From positions 87,417,030 to 87,481,029 of the forward strand of contig NC_060246.1 in assembly GCF_921293095.1 (NCBI RefSeq): a DNA stretch of 64,000 bases, in the 5' to 3' direction. The position numbers were made by a program, and so were the translations under genes. Numbering within the stretch: position 1 is the stretch's first letter; the number at the start of each line of letters is the position of its first letter. The notes beneath the pieces are model-generated. The model did no database searches. It was not told the DNA's origin and was given only the letters and a program-made list of their open reading frames with translations. Origin of the DNA: Ischnura elegans. Its lineage: Eukaryota > Arthropoda > Insecta > Odonata > Coenagrionidae. Positions 12,721-24,555 of this stretch are shown in pieces.

Positions 12721-15700
12721 CTAGGCGTCTTACCTAACCATTTTGTGACTTCAATGCTGGAATACCGCTAAAATGGTATCATTACCTGTACCTGAAGCTA
12801 CTGACTGGCCTGAAGTTACCATCTGCAACACTGGCTACAGTTTAATAATTATAGATATGCGTGTAATTTACAACAAAACCTCGGCGAAGTGTAATTTGAA
12901 TATATTTTTATCCCATCCCTGAATTCCGTCGCCAATTATTTTCTCCGTTTGGTTTTGACTTTATTTTTCTTCTAACTGTCCTTAATTATTTTCGTTTTCT
13001 ACCCCTCTTAGAGACTCACTTGCGCATAACATGGAACATCGCGCGTTTGGCCCGAGGAAAGAGTAGAAACGTTTCCCATGATTAACCGAAGTCCATAATA
13101 ATTGTTACCCTTCTATTCTGCCTTTCCCTTGTCTCCTTATATCCTTATCACCTCATTTTCTCCTTCCCTTTCTCAACTCTCTTAATGCCTTGCTTACTTC
13201 GAAGACATTATGAAAAACAATATAGGTAAGCGGTAGAATGGGTCCCCTTTGGCAAACCTCAGCTGATATAATTCTTGTATCAATATTATTCAGCATAATA
13301 TTCTCATGTATAAGAAAATATTCATTTTTAGCTTCGGTACGAAAAACTACTGACCCAAAAAGTTAACAACACAAAAAAAGAAATGGAATGTTACGAAGAG
13401 AAATAAGGTGTTAATTTGAGAATGCGAAAATTAAAACCTCAATATCTCAAACGTCGAACATTCTCTTTTTATGTTTCTCTCAAGAATACCTTCTCTTGTT
13501 GGCGAATCTTTAACGTGTACTTTCTTACCAGTCGCAAAGTAACTCCAATACCTATATTTACGATACCGGGATTTTTACGTTGTGAACTGTTTATCTAATT
13601 AGGATATTTTTTCTTGCTGGCCTATGGAATTTAGCCCTTCTTCTATTTGTTTCTTATCTTCTATTCGCAGAGGAGCATTACGCTATCTTTCCTCTTCATC
13701 GGTTACCTCTTGTATTCCGTACTCAGTTCACTCAACGTCGCTATGTTTGCTCATCCTTTTCCAGCCTTTTTCTCATTTCTTGACTCGTAGACACGCCCAC
13801 GACCGAGTGTATATCTTCTTTCTCTTCCTCCATCCATTTCTGCTATCCCCCTTGATTCAGTTTTTCGTCGCTGCTACAGTGATGTTTTGCAACGCAGTCG
13901 TCTGATGCTCGTCTTCGTCACCTTCTAGCTGGAAAATCTTCTTCCACAAAAGTGTTCCACCCTGGGTGGCGTCTGTGTACTCGCGTACTTGTCCATCATG
14001 ATCACCGAAGCAACAAAAAGGGCATTGTTTATGGATCGAGGCGTGTATACTCTAGACTCCTTTCCATGCGGTGTTGTTGTGAAGGAGGGGCTGTGGTGAT
14101 GGTACTCGTATATATTGCTCCCTTCCGCATGGGAGCCGTGTCGACTAGCTTGCGTTTGTAGTACCTTGTCGGGGGAGCTAATAAGTACTTCGCATTCGGC
14201 TCCAGCGTTTCAGCTGCTTCGATAGATTAAGTCATATCCGTTGGGGCATAAATCACTCAATTAAGTGGCGTTAAATCATGGCATCGTATTTATGTCTAAG
14301 GCAGTATTCCAACCAGTTGCCAGGTGGGAGTCTCCCCTAAGGGTGGGATTGCTTTGGCAGGTTTAATGGCCCATCTTCCGTTGTTAGTGCATTTTTGTAT
14401 TTTCCTTCTTCATCTCCGGTATTTTTGTATTCTTTAATTTCCTAATTGATGTTCGACGTTTGAGATTTTTAGTTTTAATTTTCGTATTCTCATGACAACG
14501 CTCTATTTCTATTTGTACTGCCCTGTTTCTTTTTTGTACTGCGCACGTTTTGGGTCATTAGTTTTTAACTGAATGACCAAAATTAATACATATTTTCGTC
14601 ATTCTATATCTGAAACTTATATTATTCCACATTTAAATGGCATTTCTGGAGGTACACGCAACAATAGTCTCATTGATTGTCTTCGCAATCACAACTTCTG
14701 TTATTAATATTGATAGATGCTGAATGATCTGATACATGAAATTTAATTGTCATTAGTTGTGTTATTTTGCATTGGTGCCATTTATGTTCCATTATGCTGC
14801 TTTACTATGTAATTCTCTGGTGATTGTAGTACATATTATTTCCTTATTTTATTCATTCTAGATATTTTGTTTCTTGTTAATGACCCTATACCCGATGTTT
14901 CATTTAAAATCTGTCTGATTCACGTGATAATATCATTGTTTCGTTATAACTACTAATTCGTTCATTAACCACTAGGTGCACATAAATTGAAAATAAATTT
15001 TAACCGTTTCTTGTGCCCAAACTTATACGGCTTTTTTATTTGGAGGTATGAATTTTTGTGTCGGTTACACTTCATGATGTCATTTCCCGGAGAAAGTTCT
15101 GAGAAGTCTTATTTCCAGGGTACATCACCTCAACGAACGCGCCGTAGAACCTGTTTTTTTCATCTCCGCATCTGTTCATCTTTGGAGGGAACTCCTGGTG
15201 GAGATTCGCTGATCTGGAATTTTCTTCCCAATACGTCATTTCCGTCGCTCCACTGGAGTTTTCCCCAAGGCGTTTGCACTGCTGGGATTCCGTTTTTGAA
15301 ATCCCCGCGGCTGTGCCACGGAGTCTTCACATTATTTGGGCGCTTTATTTCCGAAACCAATCGCCCCTGAATGATGTGCTGGCTTTTTGCGTTCCAATGG
15401 GAGCATACATTTTTTCCTCAATCCATACTGCATCTTTCTTTTTTCTTTGTGTGTATCGTGTGTTCATACTCCTCTCCTACACTGCCAGCATAGCATGAGA
15501 AAACTTTGTCTTCACAATGCTTTCTTTCTGCTCTATAGATTTTAGCTGAATTGCCAGTCGTGTGATCAAAATATTGTTACGTAAAGTATTACGACTAACT
15601 TTAAAATTTTCATAGTGTGTATGACGGTTGAGGAAAAATGATAACTGATGAGGTATTTGGAATGGAAAAAATCTGTCTTGGTGAACATTTTTAAAAGGTG

Positions 15701-16161
15701 ATGTTGTATTTTTGATATTCAAAAAATAAAAGGACTGTCCGAGGTGTTTGGGACCGTATTATTTTCCACTAGTTTCTTGCATGAAAAACATAAAACTATT
15801 TCATTATCACGTCTCGTAGGAAATTCTGGCGTAGATTTGTGTAAAAAATAAAGAAGTACTCATAATGCTCAAAATATCTAATACACACTATCTCACAGCC
15901 CGTTTCAATTGATGCGTGTCGGAAGGAGTTACGATACCAGCCGTTAATATTAAAAAAATAACTCAATCAATAAGCATTGAAGTTGTGAGTTGTGATCTGA
16001 TTTCGGTATAAATTAAGCCCTCCATTGCCCATCGGAAAAACGAATTGTTATTGCCTATTCTCTCGGCAAAATATCTCTCTGTAGCTTTCCTGTTGGACCT
16101 GGTAATTGAGTTCGGTTATAAGAGATGCTTCTATTGTCAGACCACAAAAAGTCTATTCTTA

Positions 16162-16266
16162 ATATCCATGGTAAAATACCACAAGTGGTAATTTCCACAC
16201 TTTTAATACAAAACTCCACCACCGACCATGGTTTCAACACAATGTATTGTTTTCAAGGTGTAGTAA
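16162..16266 (-). repeat. Solo arm of the 47.3 kb fold-back family
   Basis: About 105 bases match one arm of the element at 47253-47568: the blocks ATATCCATG, GGTAATTTCCACAC, CCGACCATGGTTTCAACACA and TTTTCAAGGT occur in the same order and spacing. No inverted partner is seen within the next few hundred bases, so it is a single or truncated copy. On the minus strand it contains CCTTGAAAACAA, a short hairpin, then GAAACCATGGTC. Confidence 0.8.
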
Positions 16267-16829
16267 CCAGCACTCTCTCAGTATTTATACGCAGGCCAGG
16301 GTAGGAGGTGGTATCATGTGGCGTTGGTGTGATGGGGGTGGTGTTTTATTATGTGGGGTGCCATTTATGTTAGTTTATCCTTAATATCGAACTTCCACAA
16401 AATCGAGCGTGAAACGATTTTATACGCTATTCTCAATATTTAAATAAAAATTAAGCCTACCACGTAACCTAGTCTCAGCGTATCATGATAAGGGTTGTAT
16501 GTTCATATATTTGCAGTTGCAAGGTTATTCCTGTTTTTCCCTCTTCTCCACAATGCTTAGATGGTGCCTACTTCCTTTTCATCTGGATACCCCTTTTCGG
16601 GCACGGAGTTGTCGATGTTCCCTGCCGATCATCCCGTGAGTTATCGATCAAACCTCGCACAAACCACCTCAAATCCCCTGCTTGAACCGCCGTTATAGGT
16701 CGCTGCACGTCTTTGGCAAATGCCCTCTCTTTATCCCTCGAATCGAGAGGCTGGGCGAAGAGGTGGCTTAGGTGGCGTGGATCGGCTTGGGTCTTGGCAT
16801 CCTCTGAAGCGGCCCCTTAAACCACCCCT

Positions 16830-16841
16830 CCCCCCCCCCCC
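16830..16841 (+). repeat. C12 homopolymer in a C-rich tract
   Basis: A twelve-base C run inside a CCCTCC-rich stretch (about 16800-16925). The antisense frames over it are composition artefacts. Confidence 0.9.
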
Positions 16842-18639
16842 GCCCTCTTATCCCATCGAAAATTCCCTTTCCATCCCACCCCTCCCTCCCTCCATTAACG
16901 GAGTCAAGGAGGGAGGAGTTTAAGGGAGTAATTACCTCCACGGCGCGGGAACTCGCAGAATCTTTGGAAAACATTACTCATTTTTTTTCTCCCTTTCTTC
17001 GATCTCGAAGATGTCATTCTGCCGTATAAAGCGTGCTTGATTAATGGCCTAGTAATACCTAATGGTGCATGTTCACCCATAACATTGATGTCGGCGTTTA
17101 AATACATTGGAAGCTGATTGAGTTAAAGGATAGAATAAGTAGGTGATCGTTTGCTAACTAAAAGTTTATGAGAAGTACCATTTATGTGGAAAGAAGAAAT
17201 GCGGATTTTGTTGAGGGGGGCACCTCATGTAGATATGGCCGATTGGATTTCTTCGTGTCGGATGTAATGAACGTCCCCGCTACCGCACCGAACCGAAGTT
17301 AGTCGGTTACGGGTCGCACGTTCTAAATAATGGTTCTTGCCTTTGGTGTCGGGAAGCGAATAATCACACACAAGTATTTAAAGTTTACTTCCATGTAAAA
17401 TAAAAATTCCAAAATCAATTCAATGAAAAGGCATAAAGTAATAATGAACTTGTGCGTCTAGAATAGCCAAAGGTTAAGGTATTACTAGTGACTCGGGAAG
17501 GAGTGGAGCTGATGGCGATGACACGGGTGGAAAGCGGGGCGCTTCGGTAGTACGGGCCTTACAGCCCGCACTTCGACTCCCACTGACGGCTACATTGACT
17601 GACTACTGACAAGAGAGGATTGGCCAGTGACGGGTGATGACTGTCTGTGTCGACTGAGACAAGTTAGTGACTGTATCGTCTTTACCTTGCCATTATATAG
17701 GGAAGGTGAAACTAGGATGTTTTTTAGAAAAAGGAATGGGAAGAGGAAGGTGTAGCCGTTCTTGAAAGTGAAAGGTGCAAATCCCGAGGCATAGTTTGAC
17801 ATCGCTGGCTATTCTGAGAGGACACGTAACAGCACGATGGTTTAATTTTGGAAATGGAAATCTTCCGATTCCGGATCTTTACATGTGTTTAGAGATTGAA
17901 TCCTGGCTTCTCATGTTCTGAAATGTTTTTAAAGTGGAAATGAGCAAAGTAAGCAATGTTTTACAGGGTGGATAGACAGATAATTGACAGTATTTCATGG
18001 TGTTGGGAACATTTTTAGTGAGAAAAAGGTTTGAGAATGAGATCCAGAGAATGGGAGATGTATCTCAAGCAGCACTACTTTATGGTTTTTTTATGCATAC
18101 GATAACAATTGGACCCATTGATTTCTTCTTAATTGACTATAAAGGAGATGCCAAACAGGATCGTAGGATGGAAGACGCGAGCGACAGGCAGCGTTATTAA
18201 TGGAATCCTTTGAGCGTCACGAAGGTTAACGTAAAATGGCAGATAGGATGGTTTACTTTTGTTTTACGAATATTTCTTCTGAAATTAGCTCAGTTATTCT
18301 CCGCCAATTGCGTTATACATTAAATCGTTGGGATTGAGTCATTGGCTCAGTTTATCTCACCCTATAGTTTTTTAGCTTAAATAATCGGGGACGTAATCAC
18401 TCAGCATCAGGCACTCTGATACCAGTGCAGTTTACAACGGGTGTATTTTGCTCCATGGCTGTGTACTGGGCGAAGAATATGGGCTGGTATTTTAGTTGTT
18501 CCCATGACATAACTGACTCATACCTGCGCATTTGGCTGAAATATGTCGAATGGAGTACTTACTCATGACCTCCTAAAATGATATGTGCATTGACTTATCA
18601 AAAATAGTGCGGAAATATTCACGACATTGATGATAAACG

Positions 18640-18795
18640 AAGTCATTGCCGACCCCAGTGAAGATCTCGTCCGCTCAAACGAAGTTCGTGGATTCGATTC
18701 CCGACGGTGTATGGGTGTTTGTGATCGTTCATTGGCATTTGCTGAACTTTTCTCTCCCCCAGCGATGAAGGTCCGTGTGCTGTTTTCGAGATGAT
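18640..18795 (+). repeat. SINE-like copy, tRNA-type B box
   Basis: GGATTCGATTCCC at 18690-18702 is a good RNA polymerase III B box (consensus GGTTCGANTCC). It is followed by a GGTGT...GATCGTTCATTGGC tail of the kind seen in tRNA-derived insect SINEs. The A box upstream is degenerate and no cloverleaf can be drawn, so this is a SINE relic, not a tRNA gene. Ends are approximate. Confidence 0.5.
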
Positions 18796-20134
18796 TGAAA
18801 TAAAAACATATTTACACCACATGAAGCTTACTACTCAATATGCTCTCAACCCGAGAAAAATATCCTCTCAATCTACTTCGGATGAACTCACATGTGAATC
18901 CTTCTCCTTCTCGCTACTTAACTCGCATCCTCCGATTCCTCCCTCGCATCCGTGTGCACAAACAGCCTCTCTCTCGCGTCACACGCAAATCCAACCCTTT
19001 CTTCTCTCCACAATCTTTTCGTGTCAAAGAAGATCCCACCCCATATCCAAGCTTTGGTTTTCCCTCTTCCTTTCGTTTCCCTCCGACAGTCGATCTGCTC
19101 CCGCTGCCGCGATCCCTGACCCCGGCCCCCTCCCTCCTTTCCCGGCAGCACGCGACCCCTAACTCCCCCTCCTTATCTCCACACGCCCCCTCCCCATCGG
19201 CCCACCGCCGCCACGGTCGTCGTCTTTTCCATTCGGGCGAGCACAGCTGCACGGGATGCCTCCGGCTACACACAGAGCCATCTGTCGGGAGGGATTGCGA
19301 CTCGTGCTCTCGAACCAACCAACCAACCCCCATCTGAAACCCTCTGAATCTCACACCCGCTTCACTTCCTCCGCGAAATCCTTACTTCCCTTTTCCATTC
19401 CCGCCTACGCTTAGATGTAAGGCCTTTCCCGTGTCTCTTGATAGGTTCCTTCTTTGATCTACCGTCACCTTTTTCTCTGTGCTAATGTTACGAATAGGTG
19501 AGAAACATTATGCCTCCCGCTCCATACTGAAACATAGGTTTGAGTGATACTGAAAGCGCTCATTGAAACGTCCGCATTATTTACATTGTTTCGCGGTTAT
19601 TTTTAATGTTTTAAATCATTTCCAAAGCAATGAAAGATGAGTTTTTCATGATTGGTGGAGAAAGAAAGCTATTGGACGAAAAGAGGAAGGCAATATTAGG
19701 GGCGAAGGAATGTTTATCTTGATATGAGAGGGAACTAAATTGATGGTTAAGGGAAGGAAATTATGAGGGTGTATGGACCAGATGTACGGAGTTAGGATGT
19801 ATTCTTGCATGAAGAAGAAAAGTCCTTGAGTCAAAAAATTCTTGCCATCGTCCAAACCTACGTATCCTTGGTCAGTGGTAATTCAAAATTATTTTCATGC
19901 GTCTGTAGGTCGGTGAAACACGTGAAAGTGACTTGAAACGTTTAATATGGATTTGAAATGTGCTTTCATCTCATAAATTAGATTATTGACTGCCATAAAT
20001 AAAGTCTATAAAAAAGGAACTACTAAAATTGTTGGAACCAAAATGCCTCCATTTTACTTTATGTGCTCTAATCAATGAAGTACCTTACTCAGACGTTCTC
20101 ATTTCCATTACTTGGCTATAACATGCATCACTAA
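18796..20134. other. No gene seen; C-rich patch 18880-19390
   Basis: The C/T- and CpG-rich patch keeps frames open on both strands (up to 165 codons) with Pro/Ser/Arg-rich peptides. This is typical of composition, not coding. An AACC tetranucleotide run lies near 19313-19328. Confidence 0.55.
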
Positions 20135-20245
20135 ATAAAGGGTACGATTTTCGATTCGAGTCCTGGTAGTAACTGATGAACTATCATCGGTGGAATTTGC
20201 GCCCTTTTGTAAACTCCCTGACTTTGGAAGAAGAGCTGATTCTCA
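20135..20245 (+). repeat. SINE-like copy, tRNA-type B box
   Basis: CGATTCGAGTCC at 20152-20163, followed by TGG, fits a B box, with a GCGCCCTTTTGTAAAC tail after it. No complete tRNA fold is visible. Boundaries are approximate. Confidence 0.4.
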
Positions 20246-20560
20246 CCCAACTTCACGTGGGGGAGAAGGGGGGTCCTGGCAAGTATCACGTAATTTTTTC
20301 CCGCAAAAAAGTGTACAATTTTGATATTAATTATCTTAAATATTAGTTTTAACTAATCTTAAATAAAAATAATGAAATAAATTGTTTTTTTATAAATCCA
20401 ACGCAGTAAAGTATAGATTAACGCAATTACACTGAGTGTGCACATTTTGAATAATTTCACGTGAGATTTGAGGGAGGGGGTCGAGCCAAATATCACGATA
20501 TCTCACTAAGAGGGGAGGGGGGTCCAAAATTACTTCACGTAATTAACGGACTTGAAACTC
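20245..20560. repeat. Cluster of CACGT / G-run repeats (MITE-like)
   Basis: Short blocks recur: CTTCACGTG with GGGGAGAAGGGGGGTCC, then TATCACGTAATTTTTT on the left; TTTCACGTGAG with GAGGGAGGGGGTC, TATCACGATAT, GAGGGGAGGGGGGTCC and CTTCACGTAATTA on the right. About 150 bases of AT-rich DNA lie between. It looks like the two ends of a small element, or two overlapping copies, with CACGTA ends next to G runs. Not coding. Confidence 0.5.
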
Positions 20561-23254
20561 TAAGGTTCAGCAGCTTAAAAATGCTGGGTATGGTGTGTTG
20601 GAGAAAATATTTGTGGAAATGATAGCTTAGGGTACGAATGAAGCATATTGATAGAGAGCGAGAAAATGCTGTAGAATATGATAGAAGAAAGTACGTGAGG
20701 AAGGTGCGGCGGCTGTTGTATGGAAGTAAAATATAAGCAAGCTTATATGTATAAAACTATAATACAGACATAATGATTGAATACCGGTCTTACAATGGGA
20801 AAAACAAGCGTTATTTTTTTACCTTTTCTATGAGGCTGACTGTGGTAGTCTATTTGGTGGATTATTTTTTTTTGCTTCTACCCGAAGGGTTTCGGGTTCG
20901 GATGCCGGCTATAATGCCGGATGAAGCCTTTGGAGACTACAGAAAAATCCTAGCATTGCGAAGTGGCCCAGGGAACGGTACTAGCCCATCTACTCGTAAC
21001 TCCTCTGTGCCTTAAACTTCCTGGTGAGGAATTGCGAAGAAATCACAGGGTGGGCATCAGTGACGAACACGGATTACTGTGCCATAGTGCATAATATCAC
21101 ACGTCCCTGCAAACTGTTTGTGGGGAAGCCTGGTATGTTATCCTCCTGTCTCGATGGCACTGAACGAGATTTCCCTGTGGTATCCCTATATCCCCGCTCG
21201 GTGCTCTATGGGTAACTCTCAGAGATCAGACCTTCGGGTACGGCATTGAGCTGAGTGCTTCCTGGTTGTATCCCCATCCCAAAGGTGATCTCGATCCTGT
21301 GATTTCCACTACCAATGTAATATCAATGTTTTAGACGTGAAGGAACCAAGTTTTTGGTGACATTTCCTATACCAACTTCGGTGTTATTTTGTTTTGTGTT
21401 TTCCAAAATATTTTAAGGTGCTTGATATGGACTTGACGTGAAAAAAAGTTTAGTCTGTTCGATAAAATTTCCTTGTACGACGTTACCGGTGACCGCTAGA
21501 AAATTGCATGATGCGTTGCGTGATACGAAAAGAAAGCGTACATGAGTTAAGGATAAGTTCAAATTGGACGAGTGTCATTTTGAGAGGAAAGTTATAATTT
21601 TAGCTCCACACTTAACCAAGTCGCTGTCAAAAGTAGAAAAAGCTGGCGATCAAGAAACTCGTAACATCTGTCTTCTTGAGATTAACATCTGTCTTCTGTC
21701 GGATTGAGTCTTGGACTTTGAAAACATTGAAGCAATTCGTTTTCCGGTATTTGATGCTAAATATTCCTTCCAAACTTCGGTCTTGCCCTCGATGATTTTT
21801 CCTAAATCCTTTATACTATAAGTACACATTTAAATGAATTCTTGCCTTCCAAAATTACTAATATATATAATGTTCTCCTACCTAATAAAATTTTGAAAGT
21901 TGCTGGCCGCTTATCATTACTTAATGACGTCATCCTATCCCCGGTAAAGTAACTTGTTCAAGTAGAACTGATCGTTGGGGCAAGAAATCGTCTCTGAGAC
22001 TGTAAATTGCAACAAACCACGCCAAAAAAACCAACAAACCATTTCACTCGCATGGAAATGAGAAGTAGTTGAAAAGCAATGACCTTTTCGTTTGGAGTGC
22101 GTGACCTCATCACCGTATATGCAAAACTGTTAAGCTCGTCTACTTTTCAATGCGAATAGCACTTGAAGTATGGATCTGAAAACTGAAAACACGGGTGTCT
22201 TTATTTCCACACCTTTCACCATCGACAATTAGAAAAAAACTGATAAACAAGCCTATTGTTATGTAATAGTGCTAGAGATGCATTATACATAAAAATTCCG
22301 TTCTTAAAATGCTAGTCGTAAGTGAAAACATTGGGCTATAACTCCGTGAAAATATTTTCCGTCAGCAGCACTCCTCTCCGGGCTTCATACGTATAGCATT
22401 ATAGTCCTAAACCGGCCCGTTTCTTCCATGTACAATGCGTTGTGCCACGTACACACACCCCTCTTTCCCGAACCCGTTCCAACCTTAATCCTGTCCCATC
22501 CACGGCATGCTTTCATCCCCCTCCCCCCATGATCATATCCTCCCCCGACCAATCCCCGATACACACATGCATCCCCTTCCGATAACCTACCCTTCCCTCC
22601 CTCTGTCTTGCTGAAGCATTATAGCTTGCACTCTAGATCAGACGTTTTTGATGGTGCGAGTGAGCGTTGCTTCTGTCCATGGTGAACACAATCCGCGATG
22701 CGATTGTGACTAGCACTGTAGGCATCGCTACTTCTCCGTATTTCATCATCAACACATTGTTGATGTTTTACTACGATAGCCAACAATTTCCGATGGTTCT
22801 CGTTCTTCAGTGTTCTTAAATGTCTGAAGTTCCTGAATAAACTCGATACATCGACCGTGGTTGTTACGGCATCCATGAATACTAACCATCGAAAATGAAG
22901 TGATAATGTACATCAGTTTACAATGAAAAATTGATTTCGACGTCTTTATTTAGAATGCTTTAGAATATTCATTCTCGCCTTTCTATTTACTCTTTGCGAT
23001 GTTGTTAAACATGCGTCCTATCGGAAGTTTCCACTTTTCACGTGGGATGCGAAACCGCTTAAAAACTTAAATTTGGAAAGCCGAGGCTTTACTCCATCGC
23101 CACTGGGAGAGATCGGTTGGTTTTCAACCCTTAAAAAACCCTTTGAGGTACTCACTAATAGTGTTCACATGAAAGCAGTTGAAGCCATAAATACTTTCTT
23201 GGCCGATGCTTTGTGCCTAATTGTTCGAACATTTCACGAAGAAAAATCACTCAC
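20561..23254. other. No gene seen
   Basis: AT-rich with a mixed patch at 20880-21300. A short duplication of AACATCTGTCTTCT occurs near 21660-21700. A minus-strand frame at 22876-22619 (85 codons) gives a normal-looking peptide but has no recognisable domain and no splice context. Confidence 0.5.
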
Positions 23255-23370
23255 CTGGACCGGAATTTAAACCTGGATCCCCCGATTTCCGATGGAAGGA
23301 TGATCCTGGTTTGTGCATTGCGAGTGACTCTGTAAAGTTATCACCGTGGCTAGTCCCGATATACTAAAAT
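23255..23370 (-). repeat. SINE-like copy on the minus strand
   Basis: On the minus strand TAGCCACGGTGATA (23352-23339) resembles an A box and GGTTTAAATTCC (23273-23262) a B box, in the right order but about 65 bases apart. The tail GGTGAGTGATTTTTC follows. The spacing is too long for a tRNA, so it is a tRNA-derived SINE relic. Confidence 0.5.
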
Positions 23371-23399
23371 ATTTCCATCTTAAACAGAACCCATTGATT

Positions 23400-24300
23400 A
23401 ATTTTAGCCGTGGAAACTCGAAGGCAACGATCGCACATCCCGATATCCTCCTCTGGACATCCAAACCACTCCGCAACCCAGCTCTTCCGACACAACCCGA
23501 CAAACCAACCGAGGATCTCTCTTTTTACCACCGTCTCTTCTCCAGACCCCTCTGATTCACACCCACCCCCACTTCCGAGGGGCCTTCCCTGCACTACACC
23601 CCCCCCCCCCTCTATCGCTCGTTTCATCCCCCAGAATCAACCCCATTTGCATAGCCGCCCCCCTATAAAGCCTTCGTCTTGTCCACCCCCTCGCGGAGCA
23701 CACAACCCCTTCCCCACGCATAGCTCCCCCCTCTCTCCCTCTCACCCCCATCCCCCCAAACATACCCCTCCCCATCATTCTCTCGCCCCGAGACAGGGTA
23801 CGAGTCATGCAATCATCTCGCCCGGCCTCAGTATAGCCGCACGCCCCAGCCGGTACGGAACCCGGCGCAGATGCGGCACGGTTGACGGATATACGCCGCC
23901 CAGCTCCCTCTGTCCCTCCCCGAGTATTCAAGTGGCCCGTTTCGAGGATTGCTCAAAAGGGAGTGTACAGTTATAGAGAGAGCGCCCGGTAAGTTGGTCG
24001 GCCTTCCCTTTTTCAACCGGCGCACACGTGCCGGGCTAGTTTCCGCCGACTGCCTCTTTCCTCCATCCTTCCACTTCTTCTTCCTCTGGTCCACTCTCGC
24101 GGCTGCCGCATGGGATTATGGTCGCCGGCGAGCGAAAGTAGCGCTTTTAATCGATTTGCGGAACCGTTTATTTTGACTCCCAGAGAAGGAGTATTCATTC
24201 CTCTTTCCCTTTCTGTGTTTCCGCTTTCGTTTTCCGGGTGTGCGCGGTCCAGAGTTCCTCTCTCTCTTTTTTCGTTTCCTTCCGTGATGCTGGTGTTGTT
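23400..24300 (+). promoter_or_regulatory. CpG- and C-rich candidate promoter region
   Basis: About 0.9 kb of strongly C-rich then CpG-rich DNA stands out from AT-rich surroundings. It includes a C12 run at 23599-23610 and long C/T tracts to about 23770. From about 23800 to 24300 the sequence is CpG-dense and mixed. Several open frames on both strands here are a by-product of composition: they overlap antisense and show only Pro/Ser/His-rich low-complexity peptides. The region lies directly before a first-exon-like segment ending in a donor at 24555. I see no unambiguous TATA box. The promoter role is inferred from composition and context only. Confidence 0.35.
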
Positions 24301-24555
24301 GTGAGTGCGTGGTGGATTACTTTGTGTGTGGCGCTGGAGTGGCACTTGTAGCGGAAAAGTGCCCGTGTGAAGTCACGAGTGAAATTGTGAAGTTGTGTGG
24401 TCGCTTCTCCAGTGAATCGGAAAAACTTGCTCAAAGTTTATTTCGCTCACTCCCCTGGTCTCGACTCGCCTTTTTATCAGAAAGCGTCAATGGATTGATG
24501 CGGTTGATCAGTGAATCAGCATTGAATCAGGAGGGTGGCTGGATTAACAATTAAG
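24300..24555 (+). other. Candidate non-coding first exon (5'UTR) of the gene at 58.3 kb
   Basis: The segment is rich in GTGAAGTG-like words typical of insect 5'UTRs and ends AAG|GTATG, a good donor with GT at 24556-24557. Its one longer reading frame closes at TAA just before the donor and shows no known domain, so it reads as untranslated. Joining it to the acceptor at 58262 would leave a 33.7 kb intron, plausible for an insect developmental or cell-surface gene. The 5' boundary is arbitrary. Other first exons could lie outside the window; RNA data would decide. Confidence 0.3.

Larger units (their letters stand above)
12721..18639. other. No gene seen apart from one repeat arm
   Basis: Non-coding, mostly AT-rich, with pyrimidine-rich patches near 13620-13880, 15120-15330 and 16700-16925. 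Contains the solo fold-back arm at 16.2 kb. Open frames are short, overlap antisense and show no domain. Confidence 0.55.

Noticed and set aside
18840..19354. Long overlapping open frames on both strands (up to 165 codons)
   Set aside because: C/T-rich composition with few stop codons; peptides are Pro/Ser/Arg-rich on one strand and Gly/Arg/Glu-rich on the other, and no splice-flanked boundaries are seen.
23410..23976. 188-codon open frame
   Set aside because: Pro/His/Ser low-complexity peptide in a C-rich region, overlapped by long antisense frames; better read as promoter-type DNA.
24309..24554. 81-codon open frame just before the donor at 24555
   Set aside because: It closes with its own stop before the splice site and shows no domain, so it is more likely an upstream frame within a 5'UTR.
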